From: Desulfobulbaceae bacterium UBA2213
GTDB lineage: Bacteria > Desulfobacterota > Desulfobulbia > Desulfobulbales > Desulfocapsaceae
Assembly (NCBI GenBank): GCA_002327225.1
Contig: DCUN01000053.1
Span: 1 to 10,846, forward strand
Direction: 5' to 3'
Length of the DNA: 10,846 nucleotides
Both the position numbers and the translations under genes were made by a program. The notes under the pieces are model-generated. The model did not search any database, had not been told where the DNA came from, and saw nothing but the letters and a program-made list of their open reading frames with translations. This document shows, piece by piece, positions 1 to 8,400 of the stretch (the first letter of the stretch is position 1; each line of letters starts with the position of its first letter).

Positions 1-1122
1 GCCCAGAGAGGTGATTTGACTGTACTGGTCACTGCTACAGGTAATCTGCAACCTACGAATCAGGTTCTGGTGGGGATTGAGGTGTCGGGCACCATCAAAT
101 CGGTTGAAGTGGAACACAACGATTTTGTCAAGGCCGGTCAGCTGCTCGCCAGGCTTGATACGACCAAGCTTGAGGCGCGGATTCTGCAATCACAGGCTGT
201 GCTCGAGTCGGCAAAGGCTGGACTTCTACGGGCTCAGGCCGGTTTTCATGAGGCCGGTCAGGTGATGGAGAGGCTGCGGCGTATCCGGCAGTCGAGTGAT
301 GGCCGTCTGCCCTCGATGCAAGATTTCGATGCTGCCGAGGCGGCACTGCAACGGGCGAAAGCGGAGAAGGCACTGAGTGAGGCCGGTATCGCTGAGGCCA
401 AAGCAAAACTGCAGAGTGACAAGATCGATCTGGAAAAGGCTATGGTCCTTTCACCCATAGACGGAGTGGTGCTCAAGCGCAGTGCTGAACCCGGCCAGAC
501 GGTAGCGGCCTCTTTTCAATCTCCGGAACTCTTCACCCTGGCCGAGAATCTGACCCAGATGGAGCTGCAGGTGAATGTGGATGAGGCGGATGTGGGCCAG
601 GTGCAGACAGGACAGGCAGCGACATTTACGGTCGATGCCTATCCGGAGCGGACCTTTCCTGCCCGTATCACCCAGGTTCGCTATGGCTCCCAGGTCAATC
701 AGGGAGTGGTGACCTACCTGACCATCTTGAAGGTGGATAATGGTGATCTTGCCTTGCGGCCCGGGATGACAGCCACAGCCGATATCGTGGTCAAAAAGAT
801 CAAGGATGGTCTGCTGGTTCCAAGTGCGGCCCTTCGTTTCACTCCGGCCTTGCAGGAGGCCAAGGAAGAGGGTGCTTCCGGCGGCAGTCTGGTCAGTAAA
901 CTTTTTCCCCGTTTCCGCGGTACAAGACCGGCCCCCCGCCCGGAGGGTACCGGCAAAGGTGAGCAGCGTGTCTGGGTCCTTGCCGATAAAAAACCCCTGG
1001 CTGTTCCGGTTACCATTGGCGCCACCAGTGGCCTGATGACCGAGGTCGTTACGGGTGAAATTGACTCTGGTACGGAGCTGATCATCGAGGCGATCAGTGG
1101 CAATAACAGAAAGGGACCATGA
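1..1122 (+). CDS. MacA-like periplasmic adaptor of an ABC efflux system (5' partial)
   Basis: Periplasmic adaptor (membrane fusion protein, HlyD/MacA family) that links an inner-membrane ABC exporter to an outer-membrane TolC-type channel. The frame is open from base 1, and its first visible residues, AQRGDLTVLVTATGNLQP, match the usual region just after the N-terminal anchor of MacA-type proteins. The TTG at 16 is therefore not the start; the true start and membrane anchor lie upstream of the window. Visible in order: first half of the lipoyl-like domain (about bases 60-160, VSGTIKSVEVEHNDFVKAGQ), a long alpha-helical coiled-coil hairpin rich in Ala, Glu, Gln and Lys (about 165-435), the returning lipoyl half with SPIDGVVLKR (about 448-480), then beta-barrel and membrane-proximal domains. 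A basic, Pro-rich loop (about 895-955) precedes the last domain. The stop overlaps the next gene as ATGA, so the three genes are probably co-transcribed and translationally coupled. The substrate cannot be read from the sequence. Confidence 0.9.
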   Translation, partial: AQRGDLTVLVTATGNLQPTNQVLVGIEVSGTIKSVEVEHNDFVKAGQLLARLDTTKLEARILQSQAVLESAKAGLLRAQAGFHEAGQVMERLRRIRQSSDGRLPSMQDFDAAEAALQRAKAEKALSEAGIAEAKAKLQSDKIDLEKAMVLSPIDGVVLKRSAEPGQTVAASFQSPELFTLAENLTQMELQVNVDEADVGQVQTGQAATFTVDAYPERTFPARITQVRYGSQVNQGVVTYLTILKVDNGDLALRPGMTATADIVVKKIKDGLLVPSAALRFTPALQEAKEEGASGGSLVSKLFPRFRGTRPAPRPEGTGKGEQRVWVLADKKPLAVPVTIGATSGLMTEVVTGEIDSGTELIIEAISGNNRKGP

Positions 1123-1859
1123 GCGTGACCGTCGCTGCTGGGAGAGAGGTTGTGCCCCTGATTGAACTTCGGGGAGTGACCAAGGTCTATGGCCGCGGCG
1201 GGGCGGCCATGTCGGCCCTGCGCGGTGTTGACATGACGATCAGGGAAGGCGAATTCGTGGCGGTCATGGGGCCCAGCGGTTCCGGCAAGTCCACAGTCAT
1301 GAATATTCTCGGTTGCCTGGATACTCCTACCGAAGGCAACTATCTCTTCAAAGAAATCCAGGTCGGGGCCATGAGCCGCAATCAACGGGCCATGCTGCGC
1401 CGCCGCTATCTGGGTTTTGTCTTTCAGGGATTTAATCTGCTCAACCGAACCTCGGCCCTGGAAAATGTTGAACTCCCCCTGATCTACCGGGGAGTCAAAG
1501 CGGCAGAACGGCATCTTCAGGCCCGCAAGGCCCTGGCATCGGTCGGTCTGGCGGGCTGGGAGCACCATACCCCTGGTGAACTCTCCGGCGGCCAGCAGCA
1601 GCGGGTCGCCATTGCCCGGGCCATTGTCAGCCAGCCGGCAGTCCTGCTGGCGGACGAACCGACCGGCAATCTCGATACAACCCGCAGTCTGGAGATCATG
1701 GAACTGCTGAGCTCGTTTAACAAGGAGCTGGGGGTCACCATCATTATGGTGACCCATGAGGCTGAAATGGCCCGCTTTGCCCGGCGGGTGATTCACTTCC
1801 GGGATGGCCTGATTGCGGCTGATGAAAGGAACGGGGAGGGCGCTGATGTTTGTGAATAG
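1119..1859 (+). CDS. ABC transporter ATP-binding protein, MacB/LolD-type
   Basis: Cytoplasmic ATPase subunit (246 aa) that powers the MacB-type permease encoded next to it. All nucleotide-binding motifs are intact: Walker A GPSGSGKST at residues 51-59, Q-loop FQGFNLL with Q103, signature LSGGQQQR at 155-162, Walker B AVLLADEP at 174-181 with catalytic E180, D-loop NLD after it, and switch His213. The sequence around the Q-loop and signature is typical of the LolD/MacB/FtsE subgroup. The ATG at 1119 overlaps the stop of the adaptor gene (ATGA). A second possible start is the GTG at 1152, which has a GGAG run about 7 bases upstream and would remove an 11-residue extension not usual in the family. 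In E. coli MacB the ATPase and permease are fused; here they are separate genes overlapping by 14 bases, a common arrangement in other bacteria. Exported substrate unknown. Confidence 0.95.
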   Translation: MSVTVAAGREVVPLIELRGVTKVYGRGGAAMSALRGVDMTIREGEFVAVMGPSGSGKSTVMNILGCLDTPTEGNYLFKEIQVGAMSRNQRAMLRRRYLGFVFQGFNLLNRTSALENVELPLIYRGVKAAERHLQARKALASVGLAGWEHHTPGELSGGQQQRVAIARAIVSQPAVLLADEPTGNLDTTRSLEIMELLSSFNKELGVTIIMVTHEAEMARFARRVIHFRDGLIAADERNGEGADVCE

Positions 1860-3051
1860 TCTTCTTCTGGCCTTGCGTGAGATCAGGCGCAATGTCATGC
1901 GTTCTTTTTTGACTATCCTGGGTATTGTCATCGGCGTGGCCTCGGTGATCATCATGGTTACCATCGGTGGCGGGGCAACGGCCCAGGTCAGTCAGCAGAT
2001 TTCCAGCCTTGGCACGAATCTGCTCATGGTCCGGGTCGGTCAGCGTATGGGAGGGGGACAAACCTCAGCTGCTCCTTCTTTTGATCTGGAGGATGTCCAG
2101 GCCATTTATCGTGAGATCCCTTCCATTACCGCGATTGCTCCCTCTTCTTCGCAACGGCTTGTTGCCGTCTATTCCAATAAAAACTGGTCCACCACCGCCA
2201 CCGGTGTCGATAACGAGTTCTTCAAGGTTCGGAACTGGCCGGTACTGGCCGGCCGTCAGTTCTTAGGCAGTGAGCTGCGTTCCGGTAAAGCGGTCTGTCT
2301 GGTGGGGGCAACGGTGCGGAAAGAGCTTTTTGGGGAGCAGGATCCCATCGGCAGCAAGATCCGGATGGATACTTTCTCCTGTCAGGTAATCGGTGTGCTC
2401 GAGGCCAAGGGGCAATCCACCTTTGGCAGCGATCAGGATGATCTGGTACTCTTGCCGCTGCGCACACTGCAACGTCGTATCGCCGGTAATCAGGATATCA
2501 GTCTGATTCAGGTTTCGGTGGCGGAAGGTGAATCTACGGATAAGGCCAAAGGGGATATCGAGTCTCTACTGAGGGGCCGCCGTCATATCTCTGAGACGGA
2601 AAATGATAATTTCCAGGTGATGGATATGAAGGAGGTGACCAGGATGCTCACCGGCACGACTCAGATCCTCACCGCCCTTCTTGGTGCGGTGGCCGCAGTC
2701 AGCCTGCTGGTAGGCGGCATCGGTATCATGAATATCATGCTCGTCTCGGTCACCGAACGAACCAGGGAGATAGGTATTCGTCTGGCCATAGGTGCCAGGG
2801 AACGGGAGGTACTGCTGCAGTTCCTGGTGGAGGCGGTGGCGCTCTCTTCGTTTGGTGGCCTGGTCGGTGTTATCGTCGCCCTTGGGGGTTCGGTGGGGCT
2901 TGCCAAGGTATTGAATGTTCCCTTTATCCTCAATCCAGGCATCATTGTCCTCTCGTTCCTTTTTTCCGCCGCTGTTGGTGTTGTTTTCGGTTTCTTCCCG
3001 GCCAGAAAAGCGGCGCGTCTTGATCCTATTGATGCCTTGCGTCATGAATAG
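1846..3051 (+). CDS. ABC transporter permease, MacB/FtsX type
   Basis: Inner-membrane permease (401 aa) of the same exporter, expected to couple ATP hydrolysis to movement of a periplasmic substrate through the adaptor and outer-membrane channel. Topology is the MacB pattern: TM1 at about residues 20-41, a large periplasmic domain at about 42-270, and three C-terminal membrane segments at about 275-302, 326-350 and 364-386. Family-typical stretches are TERTREIGIRLAIGA (303-317) after TM2 and FFPARKAARLDPIDALR (383-399) near the C-terminus. I chose the ATG at 1846 because it has a GGGGAGGG ribosome-binding site just upstream (about 1833-1840) and gives the usual family N-terminus. An in-frame TTG at 1813 would add 11 residues not expected in the family. 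It overlaps the ATPase gene by 14 bases, which supports coupled translation. No TolC-type gene is present in the window. Confidence 0.93.
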   Translation: MFVNSLLLALREIRRNVMRSFLTILGIVIGVASVIIMVTIGGGATAQVSQQISSLGTNLLMVRVGQRMGGGQTSAAPSFDLEDVQAIYREIPSITAIAPSSSQRLVAVYSNKNWSTTATGVDNEFFKVRNWPVLAGRQFLGSELRSGKAVCLVGATVRKELFGEQDPIGSKIRMDTFSCQVIGVLEAKGQSTFGSDQDDLVLLPLRTLQRRIAGNQDISLIQVSVAEGESTDKAKGDIESLLRGRRHISETENDNFQVMDMKEVTRMLTGTTQILTALLGAVAAVSLLVGGIGIMNIMLVSVTERTREIGIRLAIGAREREVLLQFLVEAVALSSFGGLVGVIVALGGSVGLAKVLNVPFILNPGIIVLSFLFSAAVGVVFGFFPARKAARLDPIDALRHE

Positions 3052-3175
3052 ATGGTATGAAGAAAAAAGTCCAGATTACTATCCCGTCATTCTGTTCTGC
3101 TGTTATCGCATCTCTTTTCGTGAGAAAAATAGCCTCAGAAATATTTTTGATTGAGGTGTTTAGAAAGTCCGGGGA

Positions 3176-3421
3176 ATGGTCTATGTCCGCATACAACTCA
3201 AGGATCTTCGCCCTGATTTAATTGAAAAATGCCGAAAATATCTTCGAATTAACGTCAAAAATCATCCTTGGTTGGATATGGATGATATGGAAATCCTCAA
3301 GAGTGCTCAGCCCTATCTGCCTGATCCGCAAACAGGTAAATATGGTGTCACTCTGGCTGGCATCCTGTTATTCGGCACAGATCAACGTATCTTATTAGTG
3401 CGGTCGCCTGGCCTCCTGTGA
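3176..3421 (+). pseudogene. Internal fragment of an AlbA_2/COG2865-type putative DNA-binding protein
   Basis: The 81-codon reading frame contains VRIQLKDLRPDLIEKCRKYL, then HPWLDMDDMEILKSAQPYLPD, then GVTLAGILLFGTDQRIL. This pattern resembles the middle of AlbA_2-containing proteins (COG2865, often annotated as ATP-binding or putative transcriptional regulators), which are usually several hundred residues long. The N-terminal AlbA_2 domain and the C-terminal half are missing. Upstream, the same frame meets TAG at 3161 and TGA at 3152. Downstream, the family-like sequence ends near 3395 and the frame closes at a TGA at 3419-3421. No convincing ribosome-binding site precedes the ATG. I infer a gene remnant left by deletion or recombination between the exporter operon and the defence operon. 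Assignment is from recalled family pattern, not from a search. Confidence 0.6.
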
Positions 3422-3463
3422 GAGAATGCAGCTCGACTGTTCATTGACCTTGGCCCTGGCCAA

Positions 3464-4078
3464 TCAAACGAGAAGCTCCTGGAGTCTATCCAGGTGCTTC
3501 TTTCTTTTCAAAAATCGAAAGAAGGAGAGTCTTTTAAGGTCAGCAAGAATCCCGGCCGCAGTCTGTGTTTTTTCGCGCGCCAGGTTCCACTCTTTTCTGA
3601 TCTGGCCAGGTTTCTTACCATCAGGTAGGAGCTTCATGGCCTCCTGCATCTTGACGTTTTGAATCTCCAGGCGCACGATCCGCATATCCCGTTCGTCCCG
3701 TTCCTGAATCCGTTTTTCTTTTTCATCCAGAAGTTTTTGGTAAAGTTCCTGAAGGTTGCGCTTGTATGCATCGGACTGGCCGGTTTGACCAGTTTGTTCG
3801 GCTCTGATCTGTTGATAGATGAGTTCGTGACTGCCTGGTTCGTTGGGGGTGGAGGGCGCTTTTTTGAGAGCGGCAATAATATCCTTGGCAACCTTACCTT
3901 CATCACGGAGTCTTTTGACTTCGCTGAAGATCACCACGCAGTTTGGATCGAAAAGGAGCTTGTTGGCTACGCCTCTTTTGATGTAGGGCTTCAGGAAGGT
4001 TCCGAAAAGGCGCAGATATTTTCTGGTACTATTGTCGGTCAGGCCGGTCTGGTCTGATAATTATTTAAGTGTAAGCAT
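3464..4078 (-). pseudogene. MerR-like HTH regulator with coiled-coil tail, interrupted by an in-frame TAA at codon 6
   Basis: On the minus strand the ATG at 4078-4076 begins M-L-T-L-K, then a TAA (4063-4061), then continues in frame as LSDQTGLTDNSTRKYLRLF and so on to the TGA at 3466-3464; 204 residues if the stop is counted as one. Residues about 2-70 have the MerR-type HTH pattern: a short helix-turn-helix with TRKYLRLF, a wing with RG..NKLLFD, and a following helix FSEVKRLRDEGKVAKDIIAALKK. Residues about 95-150 are highly charged (QELYQKLLDEKEKRIQERDE) and likely coiled coil; the tail is basic. The TAA could derive from CAA (Gln) by one C-to-T change, which would restore MLTLKQLSDQ. The GTG codons at 3937 and 3934 could start a shorter protein, but it would lack most of the HTH. 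It is divergent from brxA, so it may once have controlled that operon; BrxR, the known BREX regulator, is of the WYL family and differs. Confidence 0.6.
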
Positions 4079-4092
4079 TTTTTTTGAGGTTA

Positions 4093-4098
4093 ATTATA
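4093..4098 (-). promoter_or_regulatory. Possible -10 element for the minus-strand regulator
   Basis: The minus strand reads TATAAT here, an exact match to the sigma-70 -10 consensus, about 15 bases before the ATG at 4078. The 5' leader would be very short. At a 17-base spacing the -35 position reads TTAATC, which is a poor match, so an activator or a non-canonical promoter would be needed. In such AT-rich DNA a chance match is quite possible. Confidence 0.3.
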
Positions 4099-4100
4099 AA

Positions 4101-4136
4101 AATCAGTATATACCTGATTAAGATTTAGAGATCTTA
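4101..4136. promoter_or_regulatory. Two abutting inverted repeats in the divergent regulator/brxA intergenic region
   Basis: The first inverted repeat is AATCAG (4101-4106) and CTGATT (4114-4119), perfect 6-base arms with a 7-base spacer. The second is TAAGAT (4119-4124) and ATCTTA (4131-4136), perfect 6-base arms with a 6-base spacer. They share base 4119, and their centres are about 17-18 bases apart, close to two helical turns. They lie between the minus-strand MerR-like gene (ATG 4078) and brxA (ATG 4189), where an operator would be expected. A weaker interrupted repeat (TTC-t-ACAA at 4154-4161 with TTGTGAA at 4171-4177) is nearer to brxA. The region is very AT-rich, so chance palindromes are not excluded; the operator role is inference. 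Confidence 0.35.
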
Positions 4137-4188
4137 TTATAAAATAGCATGTTTTCTACAAAAATTAAAATTGTGAACCATTATTTCT

Positions 4189-4815
4189 ATGTCCGCAAGA
4201 GAAACAAAAAGCCAATACAGCATGTCATTTACTACCGGGGGGCTGTTCTATAACGAATCGCTGCTCATTGTGGATGAGTATTTTGCAACAACTGATTGGG
4301 GATTAACCCGTAAGTCAGTGTTTGCAAAAAACAGTATCCAAGCACGCACCGAAAGCAGCATCAAAAGAAGAGTTAGAGAAATCTGTTCACGTCTTGAACT
4401 TCTATCAGAACAACAGCTTGCCCTCTTTAAGAATGGCTCCAGGCAGGAACAGCAATATCTCCTCTGGATAGCTGTCTGTAAGTGTTACCCCTTTATACGG
4501 GATTTCATGATTGAGGTCGTAAGGGAAAAATTTCTTCGTATGGATCTGCATCTTCAGCACCAAGATTACGATTTCTTCTTTGAAGATAAGGCCGAATGGC
4601 ATGAAGAGCTGGAACGGCTTCGGGATTCAACACGGGCGAAACTCAGACAGGTCCTTTTTAAAACCATGCGCGAAGCAGAAATTATATCACGGGAAGATAT
4701 GATTATCCCTGGCCTGCTTACTGAACAATTAACCAAGGTGCTTGTAGCAGACAACTCCTCCTGGCTTGCAGTGCTCCCTGTGTCTGACATGGATATCAAC
4801 TCATGGTTAGCGTAA
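4189..4815 (+). CDS. brxA: BREX protein BrxA (DUF1819 family)
   Basis: First gene of the BREX operon (208 aa, the usual length). BrxA is a small helical protein of the DUF1819 family; a DNA-binding role has been described for it, and it is part of the six-gene type 1 core. Family marks are SFTTGGLFYNESL near the N-terminus (residues 13-25), QARTESSIKRRVREICSRL (51-69), and the central LLWIAVCKCYPFIRDFMIEV (91-110), followed by a charged helical region and a C-terminal part ending in SWLA. The ATG at 4189 has no clear Shine-Dalgarno sequence in the AT-rich leader. A second in-frame ATG at 4222 (residue 12) also lacks one. The 3' end overlaps brxB by 13 bases, which indicates one transcript. 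Identification rests on the motifs and on the order brxA-brxB-brxC. Confidence 0.9.
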   Translation: MSARETKSQYSMSFTTGGLFYNESLLIVDEYFATTDWGLTRKSVFAKNSIQARTESSIKRRVREICSRLELLSEQQLALFKNGSRQEQQYLLWIAVCKCYPFIRDFMIEVVREKFLRMDLHLQHQDYDFFFEDKAEWHEELERLRDSTRAKLRQVLFKTMREAEIISREDMIIPGLLTEQLTKVLVADNSSWLAVLPVSDMDINSWLA

Positions 4816-5423
4816 ACTACGACATGAAACCATTTTCAATTCAGGAGAGCTTTGACCATCTCCTGAAACTTATCAGCAGTGATCGTTTTCTGAAGAAGCA
4901 GGGCCTTGGCAATGAAGTACCTTTTTTCATATGTCCATTCCCGCCACAGAGAGCCACAGACATGGAAAGACTTCGTATTCAGTTACGAAATAAGCTCGAA
5001 CAACAGGGCATTCGTATTCTTGATATCAATCTTTATGATCTGACGGTTGACCTCCTGAAAAAACGTAACATTTGGGATCGTATCCTTGAAACAGAAAAAG
5101 CTGTTGATAAAGGGCAGCTGAAAGAACTCCTGCAGGGAATCCTCGATTCCCAATCACACCTGATCCCTGCCATAGCAGCAGAAATGGCTAAAGCAGATTT
5201 TGATGTGATGTTTATCTCAGGAGTTGGTGAAGTTTTTCCATACATCCGTTCCCATAATGTCCTGAATAACCTGCAAAGTACTGCTAAAGACCAGCCAACC
5301 GTCATGTTTTTCCCTGGTGCTTACACCCATTCCCTGGAAACTGGAGCATCTCTTGATCTGTTTGGCCGCCTGCATGATGATAAGTATTATAGAGCATTCA
5401 ATATTTTCCACTGCGAGATTTAA
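4803..5423 (+). CDS. brxB: BREX protein BrxB (DUF1788 family)
   Basis: Second BREX core gene (206 aa, typical of DUF1788). The biochemical role of BrxB is not settled; it is a cytoplasmic core component of type 1 BREX. Visible family marks are GLGNEVPFFI (residues 34-43), a beta/alpha stretch with GIRILDINLYDLTVDLL (69-85), FISGVGEVFPYIRSHNVLNNL (137-157, conserved block), PTVMFFPGAY (165-174) and LFGRLHDDKYYRAFNI at the C-terminus (186-201). The ATG at 4803 overlaps brxA by 13 bases. An in-frame ATG at 4824 gives a start at MKPFSIQESF, which also fits the family, and neither has a strong ribosome-binding site, so the start could be 21 bases downstream. brxC begins 35 bases after the stop. 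Confidence 0.9.
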   Translation: MVSVNYDMKPFSIQESFDHLLKLISSDRFLKKQGLGNEVPFFICPFPPQRATDMERLRIQLRNKLEQQGIRILDINLYDLTVDLLKKRNIWDRILETEKAVDKGQLKELLQGILDSQSHLIPAIAAEMAKADFDVMFISGVGEVFPYIRSHNVLNNLQSTAKDQPTVMFFPGAYTHSLETGASLDLFGRLHDDKYYRAFNIFHCEI

Positions 5424-5458
5424 TCCGGAAAAATCACGTCCACATTGAAGGAAAACCT

Positions 5459-8400
5459 ATGCTATTAAGTGAAATATTCGAGAAACCGGTAGGTCGGTCT
5501 ATAGAAGGTGTTATCAAAGCCGATGACGAAGCCAGCCTGCGCCTGGAAGTAGAAGAATATGTCCTCACAAATGAGGTTGCCAAACGGCTGGAAAGCTTTC
5601 TTGACGCCTATAAAAACTACGAAGGCGCAAACGGTGTCTGGGTTTCCGGATTCTTCGGTTCCGGTAAATCACATCTTCTGAAGATTCTGGCCTTACTCCT
5701 TGAAAACCGTTCCATTGACGGCATTCCCGTACTCGACCTGTTCCTTTCCAAATGCACTGATAATGAGATCCTGCGCGGAGACCTTAAACAGGCCGTAGCA
5801 ATCCCTTCAAAATCCATCCTCTTTAATATTGATCAGAAAGCTGACGTTATCAGCAAGACCCAGATAGACGCCCTGCTCTCCGTCTTTGTAAAGGTGTTTG
5901 ATGAGATGTGCGGCTACTACGGGAAGCATGGCCATATTGCCCAGTTTGAACGAGACCTTGATAGTCGCAGCCTCTATGGCAAGTTCAAAGATACCTATAA
6001 AAACATTGCCAATCAGGCTTGGAATGTCGGCAGGGAACAGGCATTACTCGAAGGCCACAATATAGCCAAAGCCTACTCTCAGGTCACAGGCACGGATGAA
6101 GCGGGGGCAAATGGCATTCTCGACAAATACCGCAGTGATTACAAGCTCTCCATTGAAGATTTTGCCGAGCAGATTAATACCTACATCGAACAGCAGGAGG
6201 AAAATTTCCGTTTAAACTTTTTTGTTGATGAGGTCGGCCAATACGTTGCCGATAATACAAAACTCATGACTAACCTGCAGACAGTGGCGGAAAGTCTGGC
6301 CACCAAATGCAGAGGTCGGGCATGGGTTATCGTTACCGCCCAGGAGGTTCTGGATGATGTCGTTGGTGAAATGAATAAAAAACAGGCCAATGATTTTTCC
6401 AAGATCCAGGCCCGTTTTAACAACCGCATGAAACTCACCAGTGCCAATGTTGATGAGGTCATTCAAAAAAGACTTTTGCTGAAAAACGAAAAGGGCGTGG
6501 CAACTCTTTCAGATGTCTACCATGAACAGGTAAACAACTTAAAAACCCTGTTTGATTTTGGTGACGGTTCCCAGACCTATAAGAATTTCAAGGATCGGGA
6601 ACACTTCATCCACGCTTATCCCTTCATCCCGTATCAGTTTACCCTGTTCCAGGCCGCCATCCAAAGCCTGTCACAACATAATGCCTTTGAGGGCAAGCAT
6701 AGTTCCGTAGGAGAACGATCCATGCTTGGTGTGTTCCAGCATGTGGCCAAGCATATCGCCAACCACAGCATCAGGGAACTGGCCACCTTTGATCTTATGT
6801 TTGAAGGAATCCGTACCGCTCTTAAATCACAGATACAGAAGGCTGTCCTGGTTGCTGAAAAGAACCTCGGCGATGAATTTGCCGTCCGTGTCCTCAAGGC
6901 ACTGTTTCTGGTTAAGTATGTCAAGTCCTTCAAGGCCACAGTCCGCAACATCAGTATCCTCATGCTGGATAACTTTGACTGCAATATCAACGATCTGCAA
7001 AAGCAGGTGACCACAGCCCTGAACCTGCTCGAACAGCAGACCTATATCCAGCGCAATGGTGATCTCTATGAATTTCTCACCGATGAAGAAAAGGATGTGG
7101 AGCAGGAGATTAAAAATACGGACGTTGAAAACTCGGATGTTTCAGATGAACTGGCCAAACTTGTTTTTGACTACACCTTGAAATCAAGAAAGATTCGTTA
7201 CGATGACAATGGCCAGGATTATTCTTTTTCCCGCAAACTGGATGACCGTCTGTGCGGAAAAGAACATGAGCTTACTATCCATATTATCAGTCCGTTTCAT
7301 GAACTGGTAGACAACGAAACCACCCTTGCCATGCAGTCAATGGCGAAAGATGAACTGCTTGTTATCATGCCTGCAGATGATCGTTTTCTCCATGATCTGC
7401 TGCTCTACAAAAAGACCGACAAGTATGTCCGTTTGAATATGACTCAGACCCAGCAGGAAGCAGTTAAGCGCATCCTCACCGATAAGAGTTTCCAGAACGT
7501 TGAGCGATATAAAGAGTTGCAGGATAGGGCCAAGGATCTGCTCGGCAAGGCAAAGCTTATTATCAATCTCAAACCCCTTGAGTTAAGCAGCACGGATCCC
7601 CAGACCAGAATCACCCAGGGCTTTTATGATCTTCTGCGGCGTACCTATCCCCACCTGAACATGCTTTGCGGGATCAAATACAATGAGAATGATATAGCCA
7701 ATTATCTCAGACCTTCCGGGGCGACACTCTTTGGCGATGATGACAAAATGATGAGTGAGGCAGAGCAGGAAATGCTCTCCTTTATCCAGGGGAATAGCCG
7801 CAATGGTGTGCGGACAACTCTGAAAAGCCTGATGGAACGATTCGAGAAGAAACCGTATGGCTGGTATTTTGCCGCCATCCTCTGTATCACGGCAAAACTC
7901 TGTGCCCGTGAAAAGATCGAGGTCAGGTATGATTCAAACATTCTGGAAGAGGCGGCCCTGGAAAAGGCTCTGCGGAACGGTCAGTCCCATGGAAACATCA
8001 TCCTTGATTCCCAGATTGACTTTACCTCCTCCCAGGTCCGGCAGTTAAAGGAGTTTTACGAAGATTTTTTTGATGCCCCTCCCAAATCAAACGAAGCAAA
8101 ACCGCTGGCCAAAGAGACTTGGGCAGCAGTCAAAGAATTGCTGCAGACCCTTGAACCAATGTCCAGTATGGTTTCTCATTACCCTTTTTTGACAGTGTTG
8201 AAAGATCCGATCAGTCAGCTTCGAGAGCTTGTTGGCAAAGAGTACAGCTTTTATCTGACAGCATTTACCAAGTTTGAAGACAAGCTCCTCGACATGAAAG
8301 ATAACGTGCTGGAACCGGTACGACGTTTCATGTCAGGGCATCCCAAAGATATCTATGACGAAAGCAGACGTTTTCTTGAGGAGCAGAATGCCAATTTCTC

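Noticed and set aside
714..1964. A 416-codon open frame on the minus strand across the exporter genes
   Set aside because: It is antisense to three well-supported genes, crosses their boundaries, and its translation is low in complexity with no family pattern. It reflects the GC and codon bias of the plus-strand genes.
1846..3051. Separate ATPase and permease genes as a broken form of a fused MacB
   Set aside because: Both genes are complete with good start signals and a 14-base overlap; unfused MacB-type pairs are common outside enterobacteria.
3133..3156. Possible terminator hairpin after the exporter operon (CCTCA at 3133-3137, TGAGG at 3152-3156)
   Set aside because: The arms are only 5 bases with a 14-base loop, and no T-run follows the stem; too weak to call.
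3497..3524. Perfect 8-base inverted repeat CTTCTTTC / GAAAGAAG with a 12-base loop
   Set aside because: It lies within codons for the Phe/Lys/Arg-rich tail of the regulator (SFFRFLKRKK), where purine and pyrimidine runs arise from codon choice; no U-run follows, so a terminator is not supported.
3426..3662. A 78-codon plus-strand open frame opposite the end of the regulator
   Set aside because: Mostly antisense to the regulator, Phe/Ser/Arg-rich and without any recognised motif.
3659..4057. A 132-codon plus-strand open frame opposite the regulator
   Set aside because: The minus-strand frame has a recognisable MerR-like HTH and charged coiled coil, while this frame shows no family pattern and no ribosome-binding site.
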